Shown piece after piece: positions 13,707 to 25,300 of a stretch of 64,000 nt of DNA. The stretch is from positions 49,302,972 through 49,366,971 of the forward strand of contig NC_064437.1 in assembly GCF_023343835.1 (NCBI RefSeq), given 5' to 3'. The stretch comes from Lagopus muta. Taxonomy: Eukaryota; Chordata; Aves; Galliformes; Phasianidae. Positions within the stretch are counted from its first letter, which is position 1; each line of letters starts with the position of its first letter. Both the position numbers and the translations under genes were made by a program. The notes beneath the pieces were generated by a model. The model was given only the letters and a program-made list of their open reading frames with translations, did no database searches and was not told where the DNA came from.

Positions 13707-13729
13707 TGTTTTGAAAAGTTTTCAAAACA
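13707..13729. repeat. Near-perfect palindrome, 11-bp arms
   Basis: TGTTTTGAAAA, one G, then TTTTCAAAACA form an 11-bp perfect inverted repeat with a single-base spacer. It is AT-rich and could extrude as a cruciform. It lies in the repeat-rich patch between the two copies of the ~80-bp duplication. Confidence 0.85.
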
Positions 13730-13860
13730 TTATAAAAATGCAATAAAATGCTTAATTGGAGGCTGAGGCAGACTTTGTGAGTCGCTCTGAGACAAAACAC
13801 AACTCTGGCTCAGCTGCTGCCTGCTAACCCATTTCCCTTCTGCCAGCCTTGAGGGGACAC

Positions 13861-13900
13861 ATCACGGGGACCAGAGCCACATCATGGGGACCAGAGCTAC
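13861..13900 (+). repeat. 20-bp tandem duplication (two copies)
   Basis: Two adjacent 20-base units, 13861-13880 and 13881-13900, differ at two positions, both C to T from the first to the second. The shared core is 'ggggaccagag'. This looks like a small tandem duplication from replication slippage or repair. Confidence 0.9.
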
Positions 13901-13965
13901 AGAACCTGTCCCCATTGCTTTGGAGTTCCAGAGAAGCAATGGGAGTGGACTGGTGGGACAGCACT

Positions 13966-14048
13966 AAATGTCTTTAACGGACTCTAAAAGCAGAACAAAA
14001 AGGATGGAGACAGATAAGAAGGGAAGGAAACTATTGGACTTTACTCTA
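13966..14048. repeat. Copy 2 of the diverged ~80-bp local duplication
   Basis: This is the partner of 13475-13558, about 490 bp away in the same orientation. It leads directly into recognisable CR1 sequence at about 14049. It could therefore be the 5' part of that CR1 copy, in which case copy 1 is a remnant of a second insertion. Confidence 0.6.
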
Positions 14049-14248
14049 ATTCAGACAGTAAGGGCAGTGAAGCGCTAGAACAAGTTCCCCAGGGAAGTGG
14101 TGGTATCACCATCCCTGGAGATATTCAAGAAACCTGTAAATATGGCACTGAGGAAAACGGTCAGTGGGCACGGTGGGGATGAATTCATGGTTAGACTAGG
14201 TGATAGTCTTTTTCCAGTGGTCTTTTCCAAACTGAATGGTTCTATGAT
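14049..14248 (+). mobile_element. CR1 LINE fragment, 3' end
   Basis: The plus strand reads as decayed CR1: 'gcagtgaagcgctagaacaa', 'ccagggaagtggtgg', 'ccctggagatattcaa', then 'catggttagactaggtgata', 'gtggtcttttccaa' and the terminal 'tggttctatgat'. Only the untranslated 3' region is present. The copy is 5'-truncated or continues into the ~80-bp block upstream. The variant with '...gtcagtgggcacggtgggg...' is of the type frequent in galliform CR1. Confidence 0.9.
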
Positions 14249-14330
14249 CTAGTTGTAGATGCCCCTGTTCATTGCCAAGGAGTTAATTACCTTTAAGGGT
14301 ACATTCCAACTCAAACCATTCTATGACTCT
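14249..14330 (+). mobile_element. Second CR1 3' end, abutting the first
   Basis: Straight after the terminal repeat of the preceding CR1 comes 'ctagttgtagatgcccctgt', then 'cctttaagggtacattccaa' and 'ccattctatgact'. This is the last 80 bases of a different CR1 subfamily, the same type as the element at 18555-19030. Its upstream part is missing. The first CR1 may have inserted into or beside it, or the pair may be a chimera formed by template switching during reverse transcription. Confidence 0.85.
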
Positions 14331-17300
14331 GGTGTTTCCTTGCTGGCTAATCAGTGCCTAATGGCTAATGCATTTCAAAGGCACATATGAAAATCGATAC
14401 TTGGCCTTTAAAGAAAGTTGCCCCTGATGACAGGCTTTAACAGTCCAGCAATGCTGGCAGAAGTTGGTGAGGACAATGTGTTTTTTCTATCCTACCTCAG
14501 GGCCCAGTCTCCCAGATCTGGGAGATCCCATGGGATGCATATGAATACAAACAACTAACAACCCATATCCACAGAGGAGATTTTCATCCTGAAATAAAAA
14601 AAGTGAGGTATAACTGAATGAGTTATGGCAGTCTCACATACCTTAGCATGGTAATTAGGCATTTTAGTGAGTCTGTAGATATATTAACCTCTTGGGGCTA
14701 GTTCGCTGATTCTTGCCTTAGTAGCTGATAAATACCACACTATGTATTCAGTGGGAGGGGAAAAGGGAAGGAGAGACTAACACACCACTGACACATCCCT
14801 GGCTCTCCGGGGTCATGGAGAGCTCACATCTGATGGTTCACTGTTCATTCCCTGCCACACACTCTTCATTCACTGCCACCCTTTCATCACCATCAGCTCT
14901 CCCCTTTAAACTGATCTTTCCTCATACAACATTGCAGCAAGCATTCCCATTCTCTCACCATTTTCTAGAAAACCATTTACTGAGAAAACTAATTAGCCAG
15001 GCACAAGTTGTTCAGTGTGAAGTCAGCTCTCGTATACTTCCAGGATTTCCCAAATGCCTCTTTGCAAGCTATCAAGGACTGAGTACCCCTGCTGGAGATG
15101 GTGCTACTCCCTTGCTCTCAAGTCCTTCTGGCCAAGCAGCATCTCCTGAAGGATGCACAACGGAGCACCCTTTTCTGAGCTGTGCAAAAGGGGAATATGT
15201 AGACCCCTTTCTGTCCCTCATTTCCCAACATGGTTTTTCTAATTGTGAAACCTGAGAGCCTGCTAACACAGAGAGAAATAAATGCTGCATGGAAATGACC
15301 AATTGTCTTCCATGCTGTGAAATTCAAAGACAACCCTTATGCATGGGCATCTTAATCACTTTATAAAATACTTTTTGTAGAAACACAGGTAATCTTATTA
15401 AAAGGGCTGCCTACATGGTCTGAAGTCAGCTGTTAAGAAAGTGTTCAGATTTCTTTTGCTTTTAACTAAATAAGAAATAGCTCACAAAATTTTTATCTAG
15501 TGGATCCATAAGTAAAATTCAATTAGAGGAAAAGAAACAGAGGATATTATATTTTTCTCTCTTCAATTAAAAGAAATATCAGTTAATTAAGATTTCACTA
15601 ACTTGTAGGTGATCTCATAGTGCCTTTAAAACAAACAAAAAAAGCTGCAAGAGGAAAAGCAGTGCTCCTAAGCTGCTATGTATGGACTGAGTCCAAAAAC
15701 AACAATGTAGTAACCCCTTGAGAACAGGTACCATCATTTGTTGTGCATTTATTTATTGTTAATATAGTTATACTAAGCGCATGGATCCCAACTAAGATCA
15801 AGCTCCCCTTGTTCAACATGTTGCAGAATCAAAGGAAAAATGAACTTTTATTCTCTATTTTTTACAAGGCACAAGAGATTATATACATCTAGCTTTTCTG
15901 CTGCCTTATTTGCATGTTAAGTGAATGCAATTGTCCTTATTTTCCCACACATGACTTTGCTACTGTATCCGATACATCTTCAGATGTTAGCCTGGGGCAC
16001 GGCAGAGGTAGCAGGTCACTTTATCACATAGTTCATCATCAGTAAAATGGGCTGCAGCTCTGCCAATCTCAGGAGAGGTTTCGTGATGACAACTCAGTCC
16101 TGATCGTCTTTCCTTTGGGAGGTCTCTAACAAGGTCCACTCTTTACCTCTCTTGCCCAGTGTTGCAAGGTCCGTATGAATTTAATAATTGTGAGACTTTG
16201 GCTCTTTTCTCTGGTCTGCTAAAAGTTTTGAGGTCACTGGGGAGGGAGTGAAAGACAGATGGATAGGTATGCTTATTCTGTAAGCCTGGCTTCCCTTGGA
16301 AACTAAGCTAAGAAATGTAAACTGCTGTTCTCAAAGGTGCTCTAACTCTGGCAGCTGATTTTTTTTTAAAGCAATGCTACAAGACTTGGGAGCTGGCAAC
16401 TCTGCAGTAAGCAACCTATCTAAAAACCTCATCCTTTCTTTCTTTATTTTTTTTGCTGGATCACAGGTGTTCAGACACACTTCAGCATGCAGCTGCCAAA
16501 ACAATGACAACTTGAAACTGACCAAGCCTTGATTATTGAGTCTTGAGCTCACACAATTGAGCATCCTCCTCATGCTACCAAGACCCTAGTCCTTCCCAAA
16601 GCCATGGCATGGGCAGACTGGTTACTTGGATCTGCTGGCCACATCTGATGGGCACCAAAACATGTAGAGGTAGCGACAACAGCAGACACAGCACATATCT
16701 CCCAGTGGCAGGCATGGCTCTTCCCAGCAGGGACTGGTGCCTCTGGTAAAGACACCCTGCCTGCTCTAATATTTCTTTTGAAAACTTCTAGATGACAGCA
16801 TAAAGAGATTTTCTGTTCAGCTTTTGGAGAGTGTTCTGTAAGTCAGGTAAAAAGACAATGCAAAGAGCTACCTGAGGCACTGGCATACCTGATTTCACTG
16901 CCGAACTCCTACTCAGAGCTGGGTGGATATCAGGCAATGCTCTCCTGGTACAAAGGAGTCAAAGCTACCCAGCACAGGGTGATCACCTGGAGATGTTGTG
17001 CACTGGCTGCCCCACTCACACCCAGCCATGCTGCAGCATCTACCTCCGCCAGTGCAAGAATAGTAAAGGCCATAAGAAGGTTTCTCTGGCCTTTTTTTCT
17101 TCTCATCTCTTTCCCTCCGGTTTCTGAACACTACAGATTGACTCTCAGCCAACCTGCAGCTCAGAGCTTGCTGGTGGTCCAGGACTGTGCACCTGGTGTC
17201 CACCCAGCAGGCAGCCTCCCCACTGTTCCCTCCAAAGCAATGTGTAAGAGACCCTTGCCCTAACCAGAAGAGAGCACTGACATAGGAGTGCTTATGTGGC

Positions 17301-18401
17301 TGCCAAGTTTTTGTTCAGAATAAAAGGGGCTGTTTGCCTTGAACCCCAAGGTCTGGAAGTTCTGCAGCCTTCTCACTCTCCTCTTAAGTACAGGAAATTT
17401 CTGAGGAGTGCATCAGCCTGGGTCACAGCATTAATAGAGGAAAAGGAGATGGTGAGGATGAAGGCATGAGAAGAATAAGAGATGAAAGGAGCAAGATTGT
17501 GGAGAGAAAAAGTTTCACCACCATCTGTGATGCATTGATTAATGATATTGAATAGAAAGACACATGTTCCATTTATGCAGAAAAATTTGGTGAATTAATG
17601 CAAAAAAGTTGCAATAGCTCAAAATTGCTCTTTTATAGGTCTGGACTGAATACGGATACATCTGGTAATATCCTTGTCTCAAGAATTTGCTGCATTAAAC
17701 TATATGTGTCTTCTTTATGTGTTTCCCACTACTGAGTGATTTAACTCAGAGCAGCAAATTGATACACTGGATAAACTGAGTGGTTCTCTTCCCAGACTCA
17801 CTGGTATTACCTGAAACTGAAGAATGCACAACTCCAAGCTGCAAAACAGGATAGAGGGGTCAGGTAGTGTAGCCATGGTTTAGCTATGGTCTGTGGTTTT
17901 GGATAGCAGTAAATTGGAGAACAGAACCAAAGAAGCTGAACTGCTTGCTCTTTGGCACCACCAGCAAGGCTAATACCCTGCTGTATCTACTGGTACCCCA
18001 GAGTTCAAACCTTTACAGGATTCAATGCCTGCACCAAATAGCTCCTTCTGCAAAGACCCTTAGATGCTTGTCTTTTCCGACAAATTACCCTCATCATACA
18101 GACAAAAATAAATAAAGTTCTTTTTTTCAAAAAGGAAAAGAAAAAGCAATGCTTTTTGCCATATTCAGCTGAAAACAAAACTTATTTTTAACCGCAGCCA
18201 AATTTCCTTATTTTCAAACTGAAGAAAGAAAGCATCGCCCAGGGCAGATACTTTACCAAACTCTCCATATACTCTCAGCATCCTTTACCAGATTTCCTCC
18301 AGTCACACCATGTTGCAGCACCTTTCTCTCCCACTGCACCCACGGCAGATGTGAACCTCAGAATATGGCATGCTTCAGCTCATGTGGAGCAGCAAGGACT
18401 T
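14331..18401. other. Non-coding; palindromes near the left end
   Basis: No gene is recognised. The palindromes at 14508-14535 are described separately. A 146-codon frame (14815-15255, ATG start) lies in a stop-poor stretch but shows no domain, no repeat structure and nothing I recognise, so it is not called. The region from 15330 to 15960 is AT-rich. Confidence 0.55.
14508..14535. repeat. Two adjacent perfect palindromes
   Basis: TCTCCCAGATCTGGGAGA (14508-14525) is an 18-bp perfect palindrome centred on a BglII site. It is followed without a gap by the 10-bp palindrome TCCCATGGGA (14526-14535), which shares the TCCCA half-word. Such palindromes can be dimeric protein sites or simple chance. 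No known factor is assigned. Confidence 0.85.
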
Positions 18402-18512
18402 GAATCATAGAATTATATAGAATCATTTAGTTTGAAAAAGACCACTAAGATCATCTAGTCTAATCATGAACTCATCACCACCATGCCACTGACCATGTTC
18501 CCACATACCATC
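18402..18512 (-). mobile_element. CR1 LINE 3'-end fragment
   Basis: The plus strand shows 'aatcatagaatta', 'aaaagaccactaagatcatc' and 'tagtctaatcatgaactcat' with the 'ccaccatgccactgaccatg' block. This is the reverse complement of the galliform-type CR1 3' end, so the element is on the minus strand. Only the last ~110 bp are present. It lies about 40 bp from another CR1 in the same orientation but of a different subfamily. Confidence 0.9.
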
Positions 18513-18554
18513 TTCCCACGTTTGCATACTGATCTTTCTTCCTTGCCTTGGAAG

Positions 18555-19030
18555 AATAATAGAATCATTTGAGTTGGAAGGGACCCTTTAAAGATCACCT
18601 AGTCCAACTTGCCTGTAATGAACAGGGACATCCATGGCTTGATCATGTTGCTTGGAGTGCCATCCAGCCTGACTTTGGATGTCTCCACAGACAAGGCATC
18701 CATCACCTCTCTTGTACCAGCGCTAACAACCCTTACCGAAAAAACTTCTTCCTTATGTCACATCTAAATCTCCACTCTTTCAGTTTGAAACCACTTTCCC
18801 TTGTCTTATCACAACAGACCCTGCTAAAGAGTCTGTCCCCTTCCTTCTTACAGCTTCCCTTTAGATATAAAAAAGGCTGCTCTCAAGTCTCCCTGGAGAC
18901 TTCTCCAGGCAGAACAACCCCAGTCTCTCAGCCTGTCCTCACCGGGGAGGTGTTTTGTCCCTTGGATCATTTTTGTGGCCCTCCTCTGAATACACTCCAA
19001 GAGGTCCACATCTGGATGCAATGGTGGGTT
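18555..19030 (-). mobile_element. Longest CR1 LINE copy in the window (~475 bp)
   Basis: In reverse complement this reads through the CR1 3' untranslated region: 'gagttggaagggaccc' next to the tail, 'agtccaacttgcctgtaatg', 'catcacctctcttg', 'ctttcagtttgaaaccactt', 'cccttgtcttatcacaacag', 'ggagacttctccaggc', 'tctctcagcctgtcc' and 'catctggatgcaatgg'. It is 5'-truncated and keeps no intact reverse transcriptase. A 161-codon plus-strand frame across it is antisense to CR1, starts at TTG and is spurious. Confidence 0.95.
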
Positions 19031-22000
19031 GATTCTTCCCTTTCCAGCTCATGACTTATTCATGAATATCCTTACTCCTTCTTATTGTAGCCAGTGAGTC
19101 TGATGTGAGTTTCATACATCCCTGCAAGTGCCTTCCTGCTGCCCTGCCTGCTGCAGTCATCAAAATCCCATTGCTGACCTGCAGTGCCTGCCTGGAAATC
19201 CAGCAACCAGTTAGTTAATGCAGGAAACCTCGTAACTCAGTGCTTCCAGGAAGTGCCAAGTGTCTTGCATGCTGGGTGGATGCCCTTGAGGAGTGATTTG
19301 TGCTCCACCATGACCCTGGCCTTTTCCGTTGCATATTGCCTTGCTTTCAAGTTTCTCTACAGAGGTCCTCCACAGCAGCCTTTGAAGAGAGTGCAGAGCT
19401 GCCCAGGTGGGAGCTGCTTGCTGGCAGTGATAGAGCAGCAGATCAGAGGCAAACAGCAGACCCTACTGTGCAAGGCTCTGCACTCACTGCATTTCATGGT
19501 AGATCAAGCTGTCACTTCCAGGCTGATGGACTGAAGTAGATTATAGTGATTTTTTACAAAAGACTGAATTATGTTAGGTGCATTAATAGCACTTAAAAAG
19601 TACAGAGTGCAGATGAGAGATACATAAGGATTTGCGCACTGTAGCTAGGGAAACTTTCCAAAATGTCTCCAGGCAAAGCATTTTGCACTGACAGCTGAGC
19701 TCTTTCATTCTCTCCCTTCCCTCCAGAGGAAGAAATACTTTCTGGCAGCATCTGCCTTCATTTTCAGATATTTTTCCTTAGTAGAGGCTGAGGCTCACTG
19801 AAAATGGATCATTTACTCATCTGGATTTGGATTGATATTACAATTTGTATTTGGTAATAATACTGTGAGAAAAAAATTGCATTTTCTCTTCCTGCAAAGC
19901 TACCTTTGGGGAAACTAAAGAGTGGGAAGCTCTTTGGGCACCAACTGTTTGTTACATGTCTCTAAACCCCATAAGCCAGCATCAACACAGAAAAAACGGA
20001 GGCAGATGGGGTAAGCAGGGATTACTCAACTTGTTCCACTAAGACAGTTCTGGTCAAGACATGCATGAAGTGTAAGTCTGTGGACCATGTCTCTTCCTGA
20101 ATACCTGAAGATCGCAGGAGAAACACCATTACCAGCAATAAGATGAAGAGATCTGTTCAACACCTCCTCGAATTTAATCCCAACTAAATCCTGGTGTGCA
20201 GAAAACAATGGGAGTTTGTCACTATTAGGGCTTAAATCTCCACTTGCTGACATTAAAAGCCATGAAGAAAGTTTTTGACATAACCTCTGAACTCCAAAAG
20301 GCTAAAGTTCAACTTGGATCAAAGAGTGGTCTATAAAGAGCTCCATGCTACATAAAAAGGGTAACATAAGGATGTCACGTACAAATTGCATTGCCTCTCA
20401 GAAATGCCTTGTTTTCTGTAATCGCTTTGGTCCTCAAATAGCAGATCCAGAGTCTCAAAGCAGAACGTAGCATTAAAATACTAACAAAGACACTGCCAAT
20501 TCCAACTTAATGGCTGGTTCAGAAATCCCCTCCAGTCTCAGGCAGGATTTGAAAGGGATTGTAAATGAAGTGGTGCCTTCAAAAGTGGGAAGTCCCAGAG
20601 CTTAGGAATGCCTTTTCCTACTTACAGAAGTATATAATAGGTGGGAAGCTCTGATCAATTGGGGCATTTCCTTATCTTTAGACCAGAAAAGGCTGTGTTG
20701 TGTTACAGTTCATAGTAACTGCTATTACTGAGGCATACATAACAATTTTCTAAAAAGAAATACTAAAACTCCATTAGATTTATGTAGCCTGTCTCTAGCA
20801 GTACCAAATTCCAGAAGTACTTCATGTCTTTGGACCGCTAAAATTGTCTTGTGTCTGAGAAATGGTGAAAGCCCCAGAGAGGTTCCTATGTCAGTAAAAC
20901 CAAGCTTCAAAAAGATGTATCCCCCAAAGTCTATGGGATCAAATTAACTCTGACTTATCATAATTAATTTAGGTACCAGAGCACAAGGCATCAGGGCAAA
21001 ACTACCAGGTGAGCAAATGGAAATGGCAACCCCAGTTGTGCTGTTTGCTATATCACTCAAATCCTCTCTTTAACGGATACCACAACTGCTGGCTTCTTCT
21101 GCACCCTGGGTGAAAGGCAGGGAGGATGCACTGAGAACAGGTATAAGATCCTTCTCTCAGGCCCAACATCCAAAATGAATGAGTGGACTTTAACTGAATG
21201 ACTGAAATGGTGTAGAGCATTGTTTATGAATGGGGAAACCTAAATAGTGGCAAGGGAGTTTTAGAAATACCTACATTTCTAAACCTCTTCAGAAATTTCT
21301 GTGTTTCTGGGATTGTTAAAACATTAGAAGGTTCTCAGTATCATCAAGAACCCCCAGGACTGGAGAAGCCTCCCAGCATGTAAGGGGCTGTATAAATAGG
21401 GTTGGCTGACACAATTGTTTCTTAAACTAAATGTTGCCTTTGACTCCAGGCCACACTTTTATCTTGGAATGCTGCAGTCCTATCACTCCAAAAGTGACAG
21501 AGCACAAATCCAGGTCGAAGCAGCAATGCTTTATATTGCAGTGTCCACTTTTTGAGTGTTTTACCAGCCAGCAGTTTTAGAAACAACCTTGCCACTCCCT
21601 TGGAAATGTGCTGAGTGAATGAATTACTGAAGGAGAAAGGAGGCTTGGATATTTGCACAGCAGAAGGGCAACATGTGTGTGCTTGCAGCTTTTCTGGAAT
21701 TCAGGGTACTCTGCCCACCAGCCTTACCAGCTCTGGTCCAGAACCAGTTTGCAGCATCCCAGCAGTTATCACTACATTATTGCACTGTGCAGAGGTTTGG
21801 GAAGGTTTACAAGTGCTAACACTCATCCAGCTGCGTAGTCCCAACTCAGCATCATTGGCACTGTTTCTGCATGATCCTAAAACCTCTCCAAAGACAGCTG
21901 ACTGTGCACACAAAGTTTATCCACTCTATGATCCATACATTATGTTATTTACATAATGCTGTAAAATCAAGTGAAATAAAGTACTGTTTGATATGTTATT

Positions 22001-24350
22001 ACTTTAAAAACTTCACTCAGAAAACCTAGAAGACTGATAAGATTTGTATTCCTATATTAGAATGCTCAAATGAGGATTCAGAAATCAGGCTACTGCAACG
22101 CTTTTAAATTAACCTTAGATGCCATTCAAGAAATGTATTGGCACTGACAGGAGATCTCACCCTCAGGTTGTCATCACCATGTGGCACCCTGTGGCTGGCG
22201 GCTCTGCATGTCAGAGAGCTGTAAAGAGTCTTTTCAGAGTAATAACATAATAATAGTGCTGTCCATGTGGCAGATACAATCAGGTAAAGCTACCGTATGG
22301 CTTTACATGTCCTTTTCAATTCAAGTAAGCCTTGCCTAATCTCATTTAAAAATTGTTGCAAATTCAGGAGTGAAATTTCTTTTCAGGTGAGATGCAGCCT
22401 TTGCTCATTTTTTTCTTTCATCCTTTGATGGAGAATTGTGTTAGGGAACTGGACGTACTCACACTTGAATTCCTTAAACAAAAGAGACTCTGTCTGCTGT
22501 CCACACCATACATTGGACCAGAACTCATTCATCAAACCAAGAATTTTGTAAGATTATCCAATCAGTTTTCAAGAATCAATAAGACAAAGCAAAAATTAAT
22601 AATTACTACCAGAAAGAAAAGAAAAAGAAAAAATAGGAAAAAAAAAAAGTACAGTCTGTTTTTCCTGTATTACTATTACGTTCATCCAAAAGGATGGAGC
22701 TGTTGCTGTCTCTCCTACCTGCAGCCCTCTTGGTTTCCTTTTTCTTCTAGTTCTTGGACTGAATTGGTACAGACGCACAACCAGACAAAGTTATTGGTTG
22801 GTCTGGTAAATGAGCATGAACTTGCCAGAGCTTCAACAACAAAGGTGAAAGTGCCTGAGAGGTACAAGGGAAAAACCATGCAAAATTGCAGTAAATAGCT
22901 AAGGGCTCCACTTACACATCCAACAACTGAAATAACATTACCTGAAATATGTGCAGACTTAGCTATAGAAAATAAGAAGGCAACATAAGAAAAAGATGTT
23001 GTCCATATTGATGCCCCCTTTGTTTACACAGTACTATAGATATTCTATGTTTAAACACTAAGGAAGCAGCAATGGCAGCTACACAAGTCCATTAACTGTA
23101 AAAATCAGCAGAATGAAATGAAAATTACAATAGCGAGAGGATTAACGAAAGCCTGGAGTGCTCTGGAGATGGAAGGTGCAGAATCCCTCCCATGTTGGAG
23201 ATATAGGCAGGCTCTCTAGTCTCAGACCAGTAGACTTCCACATGGAGAAATAGGACATGCCAGAAAACTCAGATGCCTGCTAGTGCTAGATCAGATTCTG
23301 AGTAGTTAAAACTCATCCCTCTGGGAAATACAGACTGGACTACAGTACCTCTAAGTATATATATATATTTTTTAATGAAAGGTCACATAAGTCATATGAG
23401 AGGAACCTGCAGGTCCTCCCTGTGCGGCATTTCCACAACAGTTTTCAATTGCAATTGGCTGAAAATAAAATTAAGTTCAGAGCACACACTTGCTATGTTT
23501 AGTTTCCCCATCCCCTAGGTTTTGGCACGTATAAGAGTGTATTGGGTGGGTGGGTACAGTTTTACAATAGATTTTTTGCATTGCTTTCACAAAGAGTTTC
23601 CTGATAGCTTGCAGACCAGGGAAACACTGGGCTAGATGGTGCATTGAGGTCCTTTTTCCATCTTGTTTTTTTACAAGCCTATCAATCTGTCAGAGCTGCT
23701 CAAGTGCTTCATTTATTAATGCCGAGTGCAAATTTTGGCTGAGGTGAGTGCCACACCATTTCAGGAGCAGCAGAAACACCTGGCAACTAATGGGGTCAAA
23801 CCTTATTCCCTCCCTTTAGTATTAACCATTTTGGCAAAGTACATTGGCAGCCCCATGGTGTGACAGCCTTGTCCATCCCACCCAGACTAGACCCACTGGA
23901 GACAGGCATCCTGCTTGGACAGCCTTTTGCAATAAAGATGCTCCCAGATGGAGTGGGAAGCAACAGTCAGCAGTTGACCTTTGGCCTCAGTTTCTCAATA
24001 CAACTTGTTGCGATCTTGGCATGTATCTCAAACACAATGTCCTACTAGGCCATGAAGGCTTCTGTCACCTTTCCTGCCTTCTCTTAACAGTGGAGAAGCC
24101 ATAGAGCAAAAGGGGAGTGGAGCATCATCTCCCCACTTGCCCTAAAACGGGCTCAACGGTTGAATGTGCTGTGGACAAAGTTTAGCTTCCTTCCCCTACT
24201 GCACTTTGCATGTTCCCTTATGACACTGCTGACAGGGATGGAGAAACAGGTTTCCAGTTTTTGCATACACTTCTAAACTGTTTCAAAGGGATGTATTGTA
24301 AAGAAAAAAGCCCTTTGTCCTAATGCTGCAGGATTTTTTCTCCCCTGCTT
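19031..24350. other. Non-coding unique sequence
   Basis: No gene is recognised. The stretch holds a purine-rich A/G patch at about 22610-22650, which gives a lysine- and arginine-rich translation inside a 168-codon frame at 22392-22898, and a (TA)n run at 23356-23368. A TATA-like word in a G-rich setting is listed at 21391. No CR1 tail or other mobile element is recognised. Confidence 0.55.
21391..21400 (+). promoter_or_regulatory. TATA-box match with G-rich flanks (speculative)
   Basis: TATAAATAGG is preceded by 'aaggggctg' and followed by 'gttggctgac', which is close to textbook core-promoter composition. No gene, exon or initiator can be tied to it, so it stays a word match. Confidence 0.15.
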
Positions 24351-24374
24351 GGCACAAGTTAGAAATGCTTTGAG

Positions 24375-25300
24375 CATTTATTAATAAGATATCAATTAGG
24401 TCATTTGGGCCTCTGATGACTGAAGCACTTTAGAGCAAGCTATCCTCTATAAATGTGAAACGAACAGCTTTCCACTACTCGAGTGGATGAAGTAATTGAG
24501 CAGCGGAGGTATATTAAAGCCAGACACATTCAGTATTTAATGCCAATTAGGTCCTACTGACAAGGGAGGGATAGCCTGGAGATCTGGCTTGTGTCATGCC
24601 CTTCCCCTATCCCTTTTTGACAAGACGAAGGTGGAATGACCTCAGATAACAGCACTGCCCTACTGTTACTTTTACTATAGCTGGCACATCATATTTTTTT
24701 GGTTATTGATGGCTCACAGCTTTCATGTGTAGCAATCAAGGAGTTTTAAGGCTTTTCCCACCATCAGTATTGAATACAGCTTCCAGCTATCCCTTGCTAT
24801 TTAATTCCAGATGGATCGAATCTTCAGTAATGCCTGCAGGCACATTACCAGCTAATGAGTTGCACTGCTCTGAGATCATCGCTACAAACGTTATTTCCTT
24901 GGTAAATATTTTTGGTTCAGACCTGAGAGACGGCAGAGGTACATGCAGTCAAGATTTACAATCTGGCGAGAGTCTTGAAAGTTGATTTGCAAATAACAAT
25001 GGTCACATTTGTACTCTTTGTTTACAGCTTTCTTCCTGCAAATATGTTGAGGCTTAATTCAAACAATCAGCCCCGCCACAATGCTGGCAAACTCCCATGA
25101 TGACTGCGCAGAGATGCACGTCTCAGAGACCTTTATTACTTTCCCTGTTGCAATATCTCAGCCCTTTGCACTCACAAATACATTAATCCTAGCAACCACC
25201 CTGACAGAAAAGTGAAATTATTTCTCTTTTACAGTTGCAAATGCTGATTAAATTAAAAGGGACTGGAGTGCCAAAAATACTAAAGATGCAATCAAACACT
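24375..25300. other. Candidate conserved non-coding element
   Basis: This segment is free of recognisable repeats and long open frames. It carries several TAAT and ATTA words, a repeated 'caattaggtc' (24393-24402 and 24544-24553) and a nuclear-receptor half-site-like AGGTCA in the first copy. The texture resembles developmental enhancers in vertebrate gene deserts. The call rests only on appearance, and an alignment across birds and mammals would decide it. Confidence 0.25.

Noticed and set aside
14815..15255. 146-codon ATG frame
   Set aside because: Ser-, Pro- and Leu-rich product of a stop-poor region, with no recognisable family. This length is not rare by chance in 64 kb.
18569..19054. 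161-codon plus-strand open frame
   Set aside because: It is antisense to a CR1 LINE and its first codon is TTG, so it is not a gene.
22392..22898. 168-codon ATG frame with a Lys/Arg-rich stretch
   Set aside because: The basic stretch is the translation of an A/G-rich low-complexity patch. There is no domain and no supporting structure.
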